Below are positions 33,001 to 43,185 of a DNA stretch of 54,241 nt, piece by piece. The position numbers and the translations under genes were made by a program. The stretch's first letter is position 1. The number at the start of each line of letters is the position of its first letter. The notes under the pieces are model-generated. The model was not told the origin of the DNA, made no database searches, and saw nothing but the letters and a program-made list of their open reading frames with translations. This stretch comes from a virus, in the IMG/VR virus record IMGVR_UViG_3300021961_000134, positions 1-54,241 of that record; one strand, given 5' to 3'.

Positions 33001-36000
33001 TAATGTTATTAGGTTACCAGTTTTGACTGTGTTAGTAAGTGTTGAACTTTGCAAATCAATATTGAATTGTCTGTTTCTAGGAGTCAACTGGTTGAACCCT
33101 ACATCTCTACCAGCTTTGAATTCTCTATCAATCAACGAACCAACGTTGAAGTTTTTAAAATTGTCAACCAAAATACCGTTTTTAAATCTGTTTTTGGTAG
33201 CATCTGCAGATGATGGAATTTGTAAATCAGCAGCTTGCTTTTCTAACAAGTTTAAAGAAGTGTAATATTCTATTCTTTGGATTCTTTTATCTACAGCTTT
33301 AATATCTTTCATAGTATATCTTACCAATTGTTTATTGGTAATAGTAACTTGATAATCTGGTCTTCCTGCCTGTTTTGCTCCTGTTGTCGACAACGTTGGA
33401 TAAGGAGCAACAGATATTACAGCCATATCCATACCATCCTCTGGTACTCTAGGAGGATTTGGCTCTGCTTCTGAAATACCTTCAACTATTGTAAGTTTAC
33501 CTTTTTTACTCATATATAAAGCATCAATTCTAGGTAAGTAATACTGATAATCTATATTATTAGTTTTATTTGGAGTAGATAAGTATTGTTCACCAGAAAA
33601 TGATATTGTAGTTCCTGGATTGGTTGTTGCTGATGCAGCAGAAGTTGCATATGTAGCAGTTGCTGTTGCATATGGTCTAAAGTCAATACTATCTCTCAAA
33701 TCATATGCTTCACCTAAGGTTGGTGAAACATATGTAGGAATTTGTTGTGTTGTTATAGCATTAACAGGTGTAGGTATTGTAGCATCATCAACAGGATAAC
33801 TATCTACACTGAAGTAGCCTAGACCTGAAGACCCAGATGTAGTGAAAGGTCTTACAACAACTAAAATTTTGTCAGAAGCACCTATTGTTAAAGTAGAAGT
33901 TGATTTAAGTTTTAATTGTGATAGACCATAAAACCCATCTTGTTGATTGTTAATTAACTGGAAATTACTAGTTTTGTCATAGGTTGTACCTTCTATTCCA
34001 GTAAAGGTAGTATGAACATAAACTTTTTGAATATCAAATACATCTGGTAAACCTAAAGACCAAGGTCCTGAAGAAGTAGCAGCATTATTACTACAATCAA
34101 TCTTTACGTAAGTATTAGCACCTAAGGTCTTAGTTTTTTGTTGAGCTTGAGTTTGTTTAACATTGAAATATACATTAACGTCTAGTGTACTTTCAAGAGT
34201 TTGACCTCTTGATGCGTTAATAGTAAGAATCTTTTGTGTTGACGAAACTTCAGCATTAGATGCAGCAGAATCAAATAAGTTTATTGGAACATCAGCTGGG
34301 AAATATCTTCTATGAGCAGCTCCAGATACCGAAGATCCAAAGTCTGTTGCAACAGTTAAATGTGTTGTGTTGGTAATACCAGTTATTCTTTGTTCACCAT
34401 TAGTAGCTCCAGCAACCTTAATCCAATCACCAACAACATATTCTGATGTAAAATCAGATGTCGAACCAGTTACTGTATTTGCACCTGAGGATACTGTTAC
34501 AGTACCTGTCAAAGGTTGAGTTTGAGCAGTTGCATTACCTGTAACTATTATAAGTTCTCTTTCTTGTTCTTCTGAAAGATAACCGCTAGCTGTATAATCA
34601 AACACACGGGTACCAGTTAATGTAACGGTACCAGACCCGTTGGCTTGCAATGTTGTTGTATTACTAGTCCTATAAAAATATGTTGCTTGTGAAGTAGATT
34701 TGTGGTCAAGAGTTTTAATGGCTTTTTGACCAATTCTATTAATAAAGACTTTGTTGTTTGTTTCCTTGAGAACAGCTTTACTGTTTTCTAAAACGATATC
34801 AGCAATACCTTCACCATTGTATGCGATTGCTTTAGCATCAGCGAAGTTTTTACCAGCATTCATTTTTACATTAAACAGATACATTCTATATTTACCTGCT
34901 GGTGTTCCAGGCGTTCCACTTTCGTATCTTATAGATCTTATGTTAGCTGTACCTACAATTGCTCCAGTATACGAAGGACTTGTACCTGAAAAATGGGTAG
35001 AGTTAGCTGCTGAAGGAACTGTAGGATCTGATCCAGCAGGAGTAGTTGATATTCTATTCGTTGCTGTACCTAATATCTTTACTTCTACAGCTGTGTTAAA
35101 TGGTATTGTGCCCAACATTTCATCGACAAAAACATAATTACCTATTGTTTGTGAAATGCTTCCTGAATCGACATTTGCGTAATCATTACCTTTTCTTATT
35201 GGCACAGTTGATGTGCCTATTGTTTGGTTTCTGTAACCTTTTACATAAGCAATACCAGCTCCAACTTTAATGTCAAGATATGTAGTGTTACCCTCTTTTG
35301 TTTCACTGTTTAAAGAGAATAACTTTGTTACATAATCTCCGCTCTCTTCATATGTTCTTTGAGCCATTGCGTCACCAATCTTACTGTATTCAGTAGTTGG
35401 CTTAATTTCAACAGGAAATCCATTTTCATATCTAACAATAGTAAAGAAGTTATTTGATACTGAAGCGTTTGTAGTAGTATTCGATACTAACACAGGTGTC
35501 AATTTTAATCTATCTGCACCTGGAGCATTTTCGTTATTGAATCCTGAAGCATTGTCAAGAAGCGAAGTATCTTTTGAATAATCTACTAATGCTTCCTCAG
35601 TAATAAAACCTACAGAATAACCATTAGGGACAGCATCATAATCTTTAACAATTACTCTCTGTGAGTTGACACGTATAAAATGCCCTTTTTGGTATATAAT
35701 ACCATCGGAAATTTTTAGAGTTGCAACTGAACCTACTACGTTAAACAACGTGTTACCAGTTTCAAAAGAATTATTAGCAACTGTAAAAGATGCAGATGAA
35801 TTTATTTGAGCTATAATGTTTGCACTAGAACCAGTTGATGTAACTACATTTATAACCGGTACACCATCCCATCTATATCGACTTCCTGCAGATATTAAAT
35901 TAACTGCAGTAATACCTCCTGTTGTATTAGTCGTAACATTAGCTGATGCGCCCGTTCCACTGTCACTAATAAATTGAAGCAAATCTCCGTTTGTGTAACC

Positions 36001-36504
36001 CAACCCTCCTGAAGAAATAGTAAACGTATTTGAAATCTGTCCGTTTGCTGGATAAAATTTCAAAGTTTTACCTTGTTCAAAGGTATCAATAGTATTATTA
36101 CCAGAATTAATATAACTACCAACAATTGTTTGAAGATTAGGATTAGTTACTTCAAATCCAGCTTTAGATAAAGTTACTTGGAACGTAAGATTGGAAGATG
36201 CATCTACAAAAAAACCATTTGAATAATCAGAAACAGTAAACGTGTTACCAGAAGTATCTCTATCAGATAATTTTACATATTGTAAGGTATCAAACATAAA
36301 CGTACAACCACTTATGATTGATCCTGATTTAATAATGTTGTCTCCAAATCGTTCAATTTGGGTCTGTAAAATAGTCTGTAACTGAGTTAGCTCTCTAGCT
36401 TGTACAGGAACAGAGGGTTTAAAGAGAACCCGATGAAAGTTCTTAGTTTCATCAAAGTCATCAAAATAAGGACTTGTATTTAAGTTAGTATCAATAGATG
36501 ACAT
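30025..36504 (-). CDS. DUF4815-type virion structural protein, baseplate/fibre attachment (2159 aa)
   Basis: The N-terminus (NTSPYFDDFDETKNFHRVLF, then PVQARELTQLQTILQ and IERFGDNIIKSGSIISG) is the conserved DUF4815 signature of marine T4-like phages. There such proteins are virion components in the position of T4 gp9-gp12. The rest is beta-rich, with three related modules near residues 668, 1703 and 2030. Each has a GTVT-type strand, a GTxF segment, a VVGDxI segment and an I-x-x-x-T-x-L-x-V strand (for example EYVVGDWIKVAG and ELVVGDTIALTNG). A GAGGG site precedes the ATG. It lies directly after gp8 and before the fibre genes, so a large baseplate-periphery or fibre-attachment protein is the best reading. 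Confidence 0.8.
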   Translation of the reverse strand: MSSIDTNLNTSPYFDDFDETKNFHRVLFKPSVPVQARELTQLQTILQTQIERFGDNIIKSGSIISGCTFMFDTLQYVKLSDRDTSGNTFTVSDYSNGFFVDASSNLTFQVTLSKAGFEVTNPNLQTIVGSYINSGNNTIDTFEQGKTLKFYPANGQISNTFTISSGGLGYTNGDLLQFISDSGTGASANVTTNTTGGITAVNLISAGSRYRWDGVPVINVVTSTGSSANIIAQINSSASFTVANNSFETGNTLFNVVGSVATLKISDGIIYQKGHFIRVNSQRVIVKDYDAVPNGYSVGFITEEALVDYSKDTSLLDNASGFNNENAPGADRLKLTPVLVSNTTTNASVSNNFFTIVRYENGFPVEIKPTTEYSKIGDAMAQRTYEESGDYVTKLFSLNSETKEGNTTYLDIKVGAGIAYVKGYRNQTIGTSTVPIRKGNDYANVDSGSISQTIGNYVFVDEMLGTIPFNTAVEVKILGTATNRISTTPAGSDPTVPSAANSTHFSGTSPSYTGAIVGTANIRSIRYESGTPGTPAGKYRMYLFNVKMNAGKNFADAKAIAYNGEGIADIVLENSKAVLKETNNKVFINRIGQKAIKTLDHKSTSQATYFYRTSNTTTLQANGSGTVTLTGTRVFDYTASGYLSEEQERELIIVTGNATAQTQPLTGTVTVSSGANTVTGSTSDFTSEYVVGDWIKVAGATNGEQRITGITNTTHLTVATDFGSSVSGAAHRRYFPADVPINLFDSAASNAEVSSTQKILTINASRGQTLESTLDVNVYFNVKQTQAQQKTKTLGANTYVKIDCSNNAATSSGPWSLGLPDVFDIQKVYVHTTFTGIEGTTYDKTSNFQLINNQQDGFYGLSQLKLKSTSTLTIGASDKILVVVRPFTTSGSSGLGYFSVDSYPVDDATIPTPVNAITTQQIPTYVSPTLGEAYDLRDSIDFRPYATATATYATSAASATTNPGTTISFSGEQYLSTPNKTNNIDYQYYLPRIDALYMSKKGKLTIVEGISEAEPNPPRVPEDGMDMAVISVAPYPTLSTTGAKQAGRPDYQVTITNKQLVRYTMKDIKAVDKRIQRIEYYTSLNLLEKQAADLQIPSSADATKNRFKNGILVDNFKNFNVGSLIDREFKAGRDVGFNQLTPRNRQFNIDLQSSTLTNTVKTGNLITLPYNHVEFKSQTGATRTRNCAEFFWKWSGTCVLLPDYDNYFDVKTPPDKAINVGLDLGASTKALISELNQIEAIQRPKSEVLSSTYDSVLLGTSTSITNRRTVRATSGSGFDLQENADEVTVETYSDTRTDLIQDSITQITYDEVENTIPVGSFVTDLTSSPYIREQEIEVYCYGLKPDTRHYVYFDEKDHSSYVTPCAIEAGEQVQQGSFADRGVRGGSIITNSSGECFFKLYIPAQTYKVGDRQVLVSEKNLYTNIDASRSFCTQDFSAYNFGVTKSAVTLTTKEIKAKQNVVNTGQRVVSETSTSQKTSLKSITTRRWNEPPAQESDGGNSNGDPLSQTFRVNLAKNEIASGVFVTKMDLFFETRDPRLGITVELREVNNGYPAPNILPYAQIHLASSQVNLSTNGSVATTVTFDAPVYLPTEKEFCVVLLPDGNNPNYNVFVRKTGENDLRTNVPNINDNFLGSLFLSTNNTAWKPVIDEDLKFILYRAEFSSESGTAEFVEKDYEFIDMANINGRFETGELAFVYNNSANVTGTVSFSTSNNFITGTGTSFSSELVVGDTIALTNGTSHDIRQVIAIANNTSLKVRGYPKFTDTTANIQKTPVGKVVFFENTSANNDLFLIDSTASNTTFKFASGNQVIGSRSGANCTINAVENVDITSFENLIYSFTPNETLLSQAATVNTASGSIASTGYPMNNRNYLSTAGKLNSKSNQIVSGKSFRPSFTLTTGNRIVSPVIDASTMGIVRYHNIINNDSTNEYLPGQGSADAKYVSKVVTLDSELDAEDMRLYVTSTKPPGSQLEVFIKGSNALESDSFIDRQWTKLELQGDDSFTNPYNRVDYREYEYRIPQTPPTSSLDGYATVTSGSATVTSTVDHDTAGDLAVGDLLKVVNTSRLSDYQIEAITSISGTTITLGNSLSFTNSQCSLEKVTQKQTLFKDPQNDYIATYYNSDTIKFDTFKYYQVKIVMLATDKALVPRVDNYRAIALSI

Positions 36505-36516
36505 CTTTTCCCTCTA

Positions 36517-38298
36517 TTAAAATTCAATAGTTAGTTTAACTGTTTCTGTTGTTGTGTTAGATCTCGACACTGCGTCTATATTTTTAATATATAGAATCTC
36601 TCCGCTACCATTAATTAAATCTGGTTTAATTACTGACTTGAATCTTACTGTTTCACCAGAATCTAAATGAGCTTCACCGACATTGTTGCCTTGAACAATG
36701 AACGTATCTGTAGTATCAAATGTTCCTTGAACATGAGTTAAAACAGTATGTGTTGTATTAGAGCTTAATACTCTACCCCTAGGATTATCTAAAGCGAGCT
36801 GGACAACGCTCTCATCTTCATTGAGAGGATTACCAGAAACTAACGTATGTTCAAATTTATATGTTTGAGTAAAGTAGTTTACATTAGATCTAGTATCATC
36901 AGAATTTATTAAAATACTAACTATGTTAGAAGTCGCACCAGATGAAGATCCTGTAACATTAGATGATGGATGAAAATGTCCAAGAACACTTGTCATCCTA
37001 ACAACAGTAGAATTTGCAAATGTGACTTTACCATATGCACCTGTAGGATGAGTAACAGTTTCGCCTACACTATAATCTGTAGTAGGGGAGTCAATAGTAA
37101 GCTGTACATTTGCATAAAGCGGATCTTTAATAATACCTACTGTTCTAAAATCATTATCAGTTGGTATATTTCCTAATTCTGTATTAGCAAAACTTGTAGA
37201 TATAGTAACATATTTACTATTAAGCTCTCTTATAGGATCAAATCCATGTCCTCCATATGGACCTATTACAGCTCTGAAAGAAGCCATATTTGCTGTTGCC
37301 ATATTATTAGATTCAATGTATACATCAGTATGTGTGTATCCACTACCTCTTGAGAGTATCTGAACATTGGCAATTGTATTGGTTGACGTATCTATAATAG
37401 GTCTAGCTGAGGCGTTTGTTCCGTCTCCAACTATTCTCAATGTAGGCGATATTTCGAAATAATTTGAGGTATCAGGTACACCGCTAAAAGGACTGTACAG
37501 TGTTAAGAATTTACCTGCTGAGTTGCTAGTATATGATTGTATCTTTTGTATTTCGCCAGCAAGTCCTCCAGACGTAATATAAACAGAACAGTTTTTATAA
37601 AAATCATTGTTGCCAGAAAACCCAGTACCTGTTATCTTAACAAATGTGGTATTACTATCACCATCTGGAGAAAACTGTCCTGTCACATATTCATTATAAT
37701 TGTTACCACTATTAAGAACAATATATCTATCTAATGATCCACTAACCGCATTAGATACTGCGTTTTGATGTGTAATTATAGGAACAAAGGTATTTGAAGA
37801 AAACTTATCATATTGTATACTTGGAATAGTATACATAAATCTCCATTGATAACCATCAGCTGCGGACTTGATATACAGCTCATCTAACGTTGATGAAACG
37901 TCTGTATACAAGGGCTGAGAGTTTGAAGCTGTGTTACTGTTATTATCTATACATTTCCACACATGACGTTCGCTGCCTTCAGTCGTTACGACATAGTAAT
38001 TTTTAGTATCCAATGTTGTATCATAATCATCATATGGTGTATATATTGTACCATTGGCCCATTCGATTGAGGGAATAGAATGGGAAACGTCGTTTGCTGT
38101 AACATGCTTACCAAATATCATATTGATATATTGATAATTTACCTCTTTATAAGAGTCAGTTGGTGTTGCAGGCCAATTACCGTATTCTTCATGTCCTGCA
38201 GCATAAACATAGTATAACGTATTGGATTGCTCGCTGACTGACTCAACGAACTGCCTAGCAAAGTGTGAATGTGCATCTCTTAATAGTTTTTGCGTCAT
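36517..38298 (-). CDS. 8: Baseplate wedge protein gp8-like
   Basis: The N-terminus (MTQKLLRDAHSHFARQFVES), followed by NTLYYVYAAGHEEYG and then GYQWRFMYTIPS at about residue 147, is characteristic of gp8-like proteins of marine T4-like phages. At 593 aa it is longer than T4 gp8 (334 aa), as is usual for this branch. Extra beta modules (GDGTNASARPIID, VGETVTHPTGAYGKV) are similar to those in the neighbouring gp7-like protein. In T4, gp8 bridges gp7 and gp10 in the wedge. It starts with an ATGA overlap with the upstream gene. Family membership is likely; the exact T4 equivalence is less certain. Confidence 0.75.
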   Translation of the reverse strand: MTQKLLRDAHSHFARQFVESVSEQSNTLYYVYAAGHEEYGNWPATPTDSYKEVNYQYINMIFGKHVTANDVSHSIPSIEWANGTIYTPYDDYDTTLDTKNYYVVTTEGSERHVWKCIDNNSNTASNSQPLYTDVSSTLDELYIKSAADGYQWRFMYTIPSIQYDKFSSNTFVPIITHQNAVSNAVSGSLDRYIVLNSGNNYNEYVTGQFSPDGDSNTTFVKITGTGFSGNNDFYKNCSVYITSGGLAGEIQKIQSYTSNSAGKFLTLYSPFSGVPDTSNYFEISPTLRIVGDGTNASARPIIDTSTNTIANVQILSRGSGYTHTDVYIESNNMATANMASFRAVIGPYGGHGFDPIRELNSKYVTISTSFANTELGNIPTDNDFRTVGIIKDPLYANVQLTIDSPTTDYSVGETVTHPTGAYGKVTFANSTVVRMTSVLGHFHPSSNVTGSSSGATSNIVSILINSDDTRSNVNYFTQTYKFEHTLVSGNPLNEDESVVQLALDNPRGRVLSSNTTHTVLTHVQGTFDTTDTFIVQGNNVGEAHLDSGETVRFKSVIKPDLINGSGEILYIKNIDAVSRSNTTTETVKLTIEF

Positions 38299-40970
38299 GC
38301 TTGACTTACACTCGATTCGGTTATACTAACAGAGGTATTATCATAAGTATCTATTTGAACTTTACCAAAAAGTTTATATCCAGCAGTATGAATTACCTCT
38401 TTTAAAACTTTTTCATATCTATTTAGTTCTAATTCTGACAATACTTGGTACGAATAAGTTTGATAAAAGTCGTTATCATGAATGAACGAATCACTTCCTA
38501 TTAAACCAGATTCAGATCTCCATGTTCCTGGAGATACTCCAGTACCATTTGATACTGCTGTACCATTAACTGCAATAGTAGTTCCATTAATTTTAAAAAT
38601 TAACTCTTCTCCAGTCTTAAATTTTAACCCTGAATCCACAATAGATACGGTATTAATAACTCCAGTACCTATTGCCACATTTGCGAATACATTAGCATTA
38701 GTACCAGCAATGGTTGTAAAATTATATGTATTTGGAGAAAAATCTACTACACCTATTATTTCTGCTGATTTGCTGTTATTGTTTGTTGCCATTCTATAAG
38801 TGTTACTTACATATAACACCTCGTTTTCCTCTATGCTCATTTCCTTAACAACTATTGAATTGTTTGAAGGATATGTTTGTAAAACTTTTGAAGTAGAAAC
38901 TGCATTTAAAGTAATAATTTCATCTACATCTATACCAGAAACTGCTTCACCTGTAACTCTACCAGTTATATCAGCTCCTATTTGAACATTAAAAGCAGCA
39001 TCTTGACCTACACCAATAATATTATAATCACTATCAAACGTCTTTGCAAACCTAATAACTAATGTGTAACTATCAGGGATAGAATCAACTTGGCCAACAG
39101 TATTGGCAGTGCTATTGACAACATGGATAATTCCCTCTCCGACTTGAAAATTATCAGTCGTTCCTGTATTAAAGGTTAAGATTCTCATATCCAAAGGATT
39201 AGTTTGTCTAATAATATCACCAACTGTAAACTCAGCACCAGCTCTTTGTGTAAATTTAACTTCTTTTAAACCACGTTGCTTGTGATCGAGGAATTTATTT
39301 TGTACTAATACAATTGGATCAGCTAAGTATCCTGAACCTGTGCTTGTTATAGTTAAAGACCTAACCTCGCCAACCAAAGACGATTCATATGTTAATGCTC
39401 TATCTAAAATACTGTTAACATTTGCAGATGTGTCTTTAGTAAATCCATAACCATTACTAGCAACATTACTATTAGATCCATCAATTACTATATTCATAAA
39501 TGGAACATTACCTGAGTTATTTCCTGCTAAATAATTAGTATAAACATTTGATGATGCAACATTACCAACAGCATTTATTGACATAACAGTATTAGATCCG
39601 CTTCTATTGGCAAATATAGTAGCTACTGTATTAGAAGAATTTCCTTTAAGAAATGATTGTGATTCAGCTGGAATTGTAGCTGAATTGTCTGTTAAACCTA
39701 AAACGATTGATCCGCTAGGTAATGTTTTTATACCTACATATGTTCCTGTAATTGTATTATCTACGTATGTGTTAACAACAGCATTAGCTGCTGTGTTACC
39801 AGCAATTAATAGTTTTACAGCAGAAGTCCAGTCTCCTGATTTTCTGTAAATTGTCATTTCAGTATTTGTAAAACCAGCTATTAATCCATTAGCTACATGA
39901 CCTAGGGTACTATTAGCACCTATCACGTATGTTTGGTTATTAATTGTAGATGTAAACCCAGATGTTGGCGTAAAGGTTAATGTAGATCTAGGTATAGTTA
40001 CTGTTTCAAAAAGATCAAAAGTATTTGCTGGTCTAGTATTTTGTGAATAAGCAGTATTTGAATCATCAAACTTAGCAGACGTAAAAGTGTTACTTATAGA
40101 AGAAACTTCTAATATTACATCGCTGACTATTACATTCGATAATGAATTATTTGAGCTGTAGCCACTTCCTCCTTCAAATACTGAAATTAAAGGAACGCCT
40201 GTACCATTAGCTGTTGAAGTTACCCTTATTACACCTTCTGTAGATGTATTAGCTTGAGTTTTTACTGTTATGTCTTGACCTACAGAATATCCTGAACCAC
40301 CTACAGTAATATTAATTCCAGATAATGATCCTGATAGTCTTGCTTGATAAGTATTTGTTTGATCTTCAACTAGTTCATTGGCTATAAATTCTCCTTTTAA
40401 ATCTTCTAGATATAAAATATGAATTATTCTACCGTGAACTTCTGTACCTACAATAGAAGAGACATAAGCAGTAGCGCCACTTCTGTCACCATGAACATAA
40501 CTGCCAAGTAAGCCTTTGAGAGTAGCGTCATCTGCATATGTCTCCAAATATCTAGGTGTAAAATAAATGGCGTCAGATGCTTTAAATATATGCTCGTTGG
40601 GAATATAAACATCTACATTTTTATTATATACCAGTTTAAAAAATAATTCTAAAGATCTTTTACTGCCTTTAGATCTATATAAATCTAAAACGTGTTTAAT
40701 TAAAAACTTAAAATCAATGTTATCTGATTCTGGTATACTAAACAAATATGTTTTTTTAAAATGATCCAAGAAAGAAGAAACAGATTGATCTACATCTACA
40801 TATTGAATCAAATCTCTTGACAAATTGGAAGACTGGTTATTTGTTTCTAGCCATTCATAATAGGCTTTTACAAACAAAACCATAAGCGGTCCATCGTCAC
40901 GATAAACCGCTGGAAACTGATTAGCAATGAATGTAGAAATATAATCTTCTACTTCATTAATTAAAACCAT
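38295..40970 (-). CDS. Baseplate wedge protein, gp7-like by position (891 aa)
   Basis: The conserved head reads VEDYISTFIANQFPAVYRDD, then VKAYYEWLE and, near residue 120, YRSKGSKRSLELFFKLVYNK. This block recurs in marine T4-like phages in the slot between gp6 and gp8. The remaining 750 residues are beta-rich with GSGYS-containing strands (ITVGGSGYSVGQDITV, VFEGGSGYSSNN, ITSTGSGYLADPIVL). Together with gp6 and gp8 it should form the wedge. T4 gp7 is 1032 aa and I see no direct residue match to it, so the name rests on gene order. TAATG and ATGA junctions link it to gp6 and gp8. Confidence 0.6.
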   Translation of the reverse strand: MVLINEVEDYISTFIANQFPAVYRDDGPLMVLFVKAYYEWLETNNQSSNLSRDLIQYVDVDQSVSSFLDHFKKTYLFSIPESDNIDFKFLIKHVLDLYRSKGSKRSLELFFKLVYNKNVDVYIPNEHIFKASDAIYFTPRYLETYADDATLKGLLGSYVHGDRSGATAYVSSIVGTEVHGRIIHILYLEDLKGEFIANELVEDQTNTYQARLSGSLSGINITVGGSGYSVGQDITVKTQANTSTEGVIRVTSTANGTGVPLISVFEGGSGYSSNNSLSNVIVSDVILEVSSISNTFTSAKFDDSNTAYSQNTRPANTFDLFETVTIPRSTLTFTPTSGFTSTINNQTYVIGANSTLGHVANGLIAGFTNTEMTIYRKSGDWTSAVKLLIAGNTAANAVVNTYVDNTITGTYVGIKTLPSGSIVLGLTDNSATIPAESQSFLKGNSSNTVATIFANRSGSNTVMSINAVGNVASSNVYTNYLAGNNSGNVPFMNIVIDGSNSNVASNGYGFTKDTSANVNSILDRALTYESSLVGEVRSLTITSTGSGYLADPIVLVQNKFLDHKQRGLKEVKFTQRAGAEFTVGDIIRQTNPLDMRILTFNTGTTDNFQVGEGIIHVVNSTANTVGQVDSIPDSYTLVIRFAKTFDSDYNIIGVGQDAAFNVQIGADITGRVTGEAVSGIDVDEIITLNAVSTSKVLQTYPSNNSIVVKEMSIEENEVLYVSNTYRMATNNNSKSAEIIGVVDFSPNTYNFTTIAGTNANVFANVAIGTGVINTVSIVDSGLKFKTGEELIFKINGTTIAVNGTAVSNGTGVSPGTWRSESGLIGSDSFIHDNDFYQTYSYQVLSELELNRYEKVLKEVIHTAGYKLFGKVQIDTYDNTSVSITESSVSQA

Positions 40971-42763
40971 TAGTTTCTTTCCTCTACAATAGTCAATTTA
41001 ATATTTTCATTTCTAATTCTTACTATGTCCCTAAATTTACCTTCGATATCTGTATCTTTAGGCGTAGCATATACTTTAAAACTAGTGTTAGTAGATGCAT
41101 ATGAACTAATAACTAAATTAGCAATACTTACTTCGCCTGTAGTATAATTTACCGTTCCCACATTAGAGTTTAAAACATTTAAATCTGTTGTATTAGCAGT
41201 AACTACTTGAAGGGTTCCTTTACCATCATCTCTCAAAGAAGCACCAGTAATGTTGTTATAGGAAAAGACTTCAGAAGTAACAGTCGGATTAGAAAATCTT
41301 ACATAAGCATCCTGTGTGTCTGGATTTATAGGATTGGTTCTGTTTAATTCGTTATGAAATAATAAAGAAGAAGTAAATGAAACATTGGTATTAGGCGATA
41401 CAGTTTTAACCATTCTTACTTTAGTATCATTACCTAAAATAGAAGAATGTGAACTGTTAATGCTTTCAGATAGTTTACTTCTTCTAAATGTTTTATCAAA
41501 TTTATTTAAGTTAGCAGTGTTAAATGTTTCTATTGCAGTTACCACAACAGATGAAATTTCACTACTTGTGTCTGTTGTTAAGTTTCTATTAAATTTAACT
41601 GTAGAAGTAATTTCTATATCCGTATAAAAAGGGTCATATACCTGAAGTGATACACCTATAGGAGTCTTAGGTTTTATAAAAGAAGTTATTTGATTTTTAA
41701 GACTTAAAGGCATAATATCAAATGAATCACTTCTTGCTGTAATTACAACTGTTCCAAATTCTGGAGGATTTAATTCTTCACCACCAAAAACATGCGTGTC
41801 AGTAATATCATTAAACTCTCTTGTTATTAGAGTTTCATAATCTAGTTTTGTTACTGCTCTTTCTTGTACAGCTAATGCTCTAGGAGCTTGGAATCTAATG
41901 TCATCCAAAGATTCAAATTCAGCTCCATTGGTGGCCCTAGTAACCAACGATACAGCAGCATCATATCCTGCCACTGAAGCTGCAGAAAAATTGTTTGCTC
42001 CATTTGGTGCAAGACCGTTTGATACTCTGTATGTCATTTCGACAACATTATTGTTGCTTAAACTTCTACCAAAGGTTCCATTGCCAAAAACAACATTGTA
42101 GCTGCCATTAGAAGAGGGCTCTACAAAAAATACATTAGATGTACTAGTTACGTTAAATAAACTATTAGCTCTAAGAAAGATAGTATTAGTATCATCAGAA
42201 GTAGAGTTTCTTACTTTAATAGTGAGGCTTGTAATATCTACATCGAAGTTATTAATGTAATAAGTATTGTTATTATTGGATACTAGATAAGCTTCATTAA
42301 CTATAGTACCTTCGTATATTGCTACATTAGATGCCAAATAACCATTGTTAGCGTAAACAACAATATCATTATTTGTAGAAAACACATAGCTTGTTTCATC
42401 CACTACTGTTGTAAATTGAGTCAATCTTGGGATTGTTATGGAGTGAGGGTTGTCATCAGGATTAACGTCTATGTTAATATAAGCAACAGAGGATCTATAA
42501 GATCTCGGTAAGTAGTTTAGTGATTTAGCTAATGAATAAACACTGTCTCTTAACTGTGCACTATCCAAAAACATCTCAGTTGCTACATGATTAAGATATA
42601 TATTATTGTAGTACGTGTTGTATGCTAACACATCTAAAAGTACGTTTAGATTAGAACCAGTAAAATTATAGTCTCTAAAAACTTCCTGGCCTTGCATATA
42701 GGCAAGTAAGTTTGATTTTATAGAATCAAACTCAAGATTAGCTACGTTAAACTCTGAGGCCAT
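40970..42763 (-). CDS. 6: Baseplate wedge protein gp6
   Basis: This 597-aa protein has the hallmark N-terminal region of gp6: FTGSNLNVLLDVLAYNTYYN, then HVATEMFLDSAQLRDSV and LAKSLNYLPRS. The middle contains the gpJ-like core segment (AVQERAVTKLDYETLITREF). The protein ends with an RIRNENIKLTIVEER tail. In T4, gp6 dimers tie adjacent wedges into the inner ring around the hub. The length is slightly under T4 gp6 (660 aa). It is flanked by gp25 and the gp7-like gene with one-base TAATG overlaps, the conserved order of this module. Confidence 0.92.
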   Translation of the reverse strand: MASEFNVANLEFDSIKSNLLAYMQGQEVFRDYNFTGSNLNVLLDVLAYNTYYNNIYLNHVATEMFLDSAQLRDSVYSLAKSLNYLPRSYRSSVAYINIDVNPDDNPHSITIPRLTQFTTVVDETSYVFSTNNDIVVYANNGYLASNVAIYEGTIVNEAYLVSNNNNTYYINNFDVDITSLTIKVRNSTSDDTNTIFLRANSLFNVTSTSNVFFVEPSSNGSYNVVFGNGTFGRSLSNNNVVEMTYRVSNGLAPNGANNFSAASVAGYDAAVSLVTRATNGAEFESLDDIRFQAPRALAVQERAVTKLDYETLITREFNDITDTHVFGGEELNPPEFGTVVITARSDSFDIMPLSLKNQITSFIKPKTPIGVSLQVYDPFYTDIEITSTVKFNRNLTTDTSSEISSVVVTAIETFNTANLNKFDKTFRRSKLSESINSSHSSILGNDTKVRMVKTVSPNTNVSFTSSLLFHNELNRTNPINPDTQDAYVRFSNPTVTSEVFSYNNITGASLRDDGKGTLQVVTANTTDLNVLNSNVGTVNYTTGEVSIANLVISSYASTNTSFKVYATPKDTDIEGKFRDIVRIRNENIKLTIVEERN

Positions 42764-43185
42764 TATCTAGTCCTCTCCAGTGTTAGATTAAATGTTACAG
42801 GCTCCGTACTATTTATTAGTGAAAACCTTACAGTAATATATGCTTGGTTCCTATCAGTATCAAAAGTCACGTCACTGAACAACAAATTTGCTCTTGGTTC
42901 GTGCTTTTCAAAAACCTCTTGCACTAATTGTCGTGTCATTAGTAAAGCATCTACAGTAGCATTCTCGAATAACAAAGATCTTATACTAGAACCTATTTCA
43001 GGGTGAAACAGTCTTTCGCCTCTATCTGTAAGTAAAAGATTTCTTACAGATTGAATTACAGCTGCTTCATTTCGTTTTTTATTAAGCTGACCTGTTACTA
43101 CATTTCTAGAAAAATCAGTGAAGAAATCTGAAAATATTTCAGGGTTTCTAGAATTAATTTCGGTTTTAACTATAGTCTTACTCAT
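42763..43185 (-). CDS. 25: Baseplate wedge protein gp25
   Basis: The 140-aa protein matches gp25/GpW-like wedge proteins. After an N-terminal NPEIFSDFFTDFSRN segment it has NEAAVIQSVRNLLLTDRGER followed by LFHPEIGSSIRSLLFE, the conserved core of this family. The end is beta-rich (NQAYITVRFSLINSTEPV). Gp25 sits at the inner wedge beside gp6 and gp53 and helps sheath initiation. The length is close to T4 gp25 (132 aa). It is joined to gp6 and the upstream unknown gene by TAATG junctions. Confidence 0.93.
   Translation of the reverse strand: MSKTIVKTEINSRNPEIFSDFFTDFSRNVVTGQLNKKRNEAAVIQSVRNLLLTDRGERLFHPEIGSSIRSLLFENATVDALLMTRQLVQEVFEKHEPRANLLFSDVTFDTDRNQAYITVRFSLINSTEPVTFNLTLERTR

Noticed and set aside
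32463-36000. Small plus-strand frames opposite the DUF4815 structural gene
   Set aside because: They are shadows of a single uninterrupted 2159-codon minus-strand gene with a conserved N-terminal domain.
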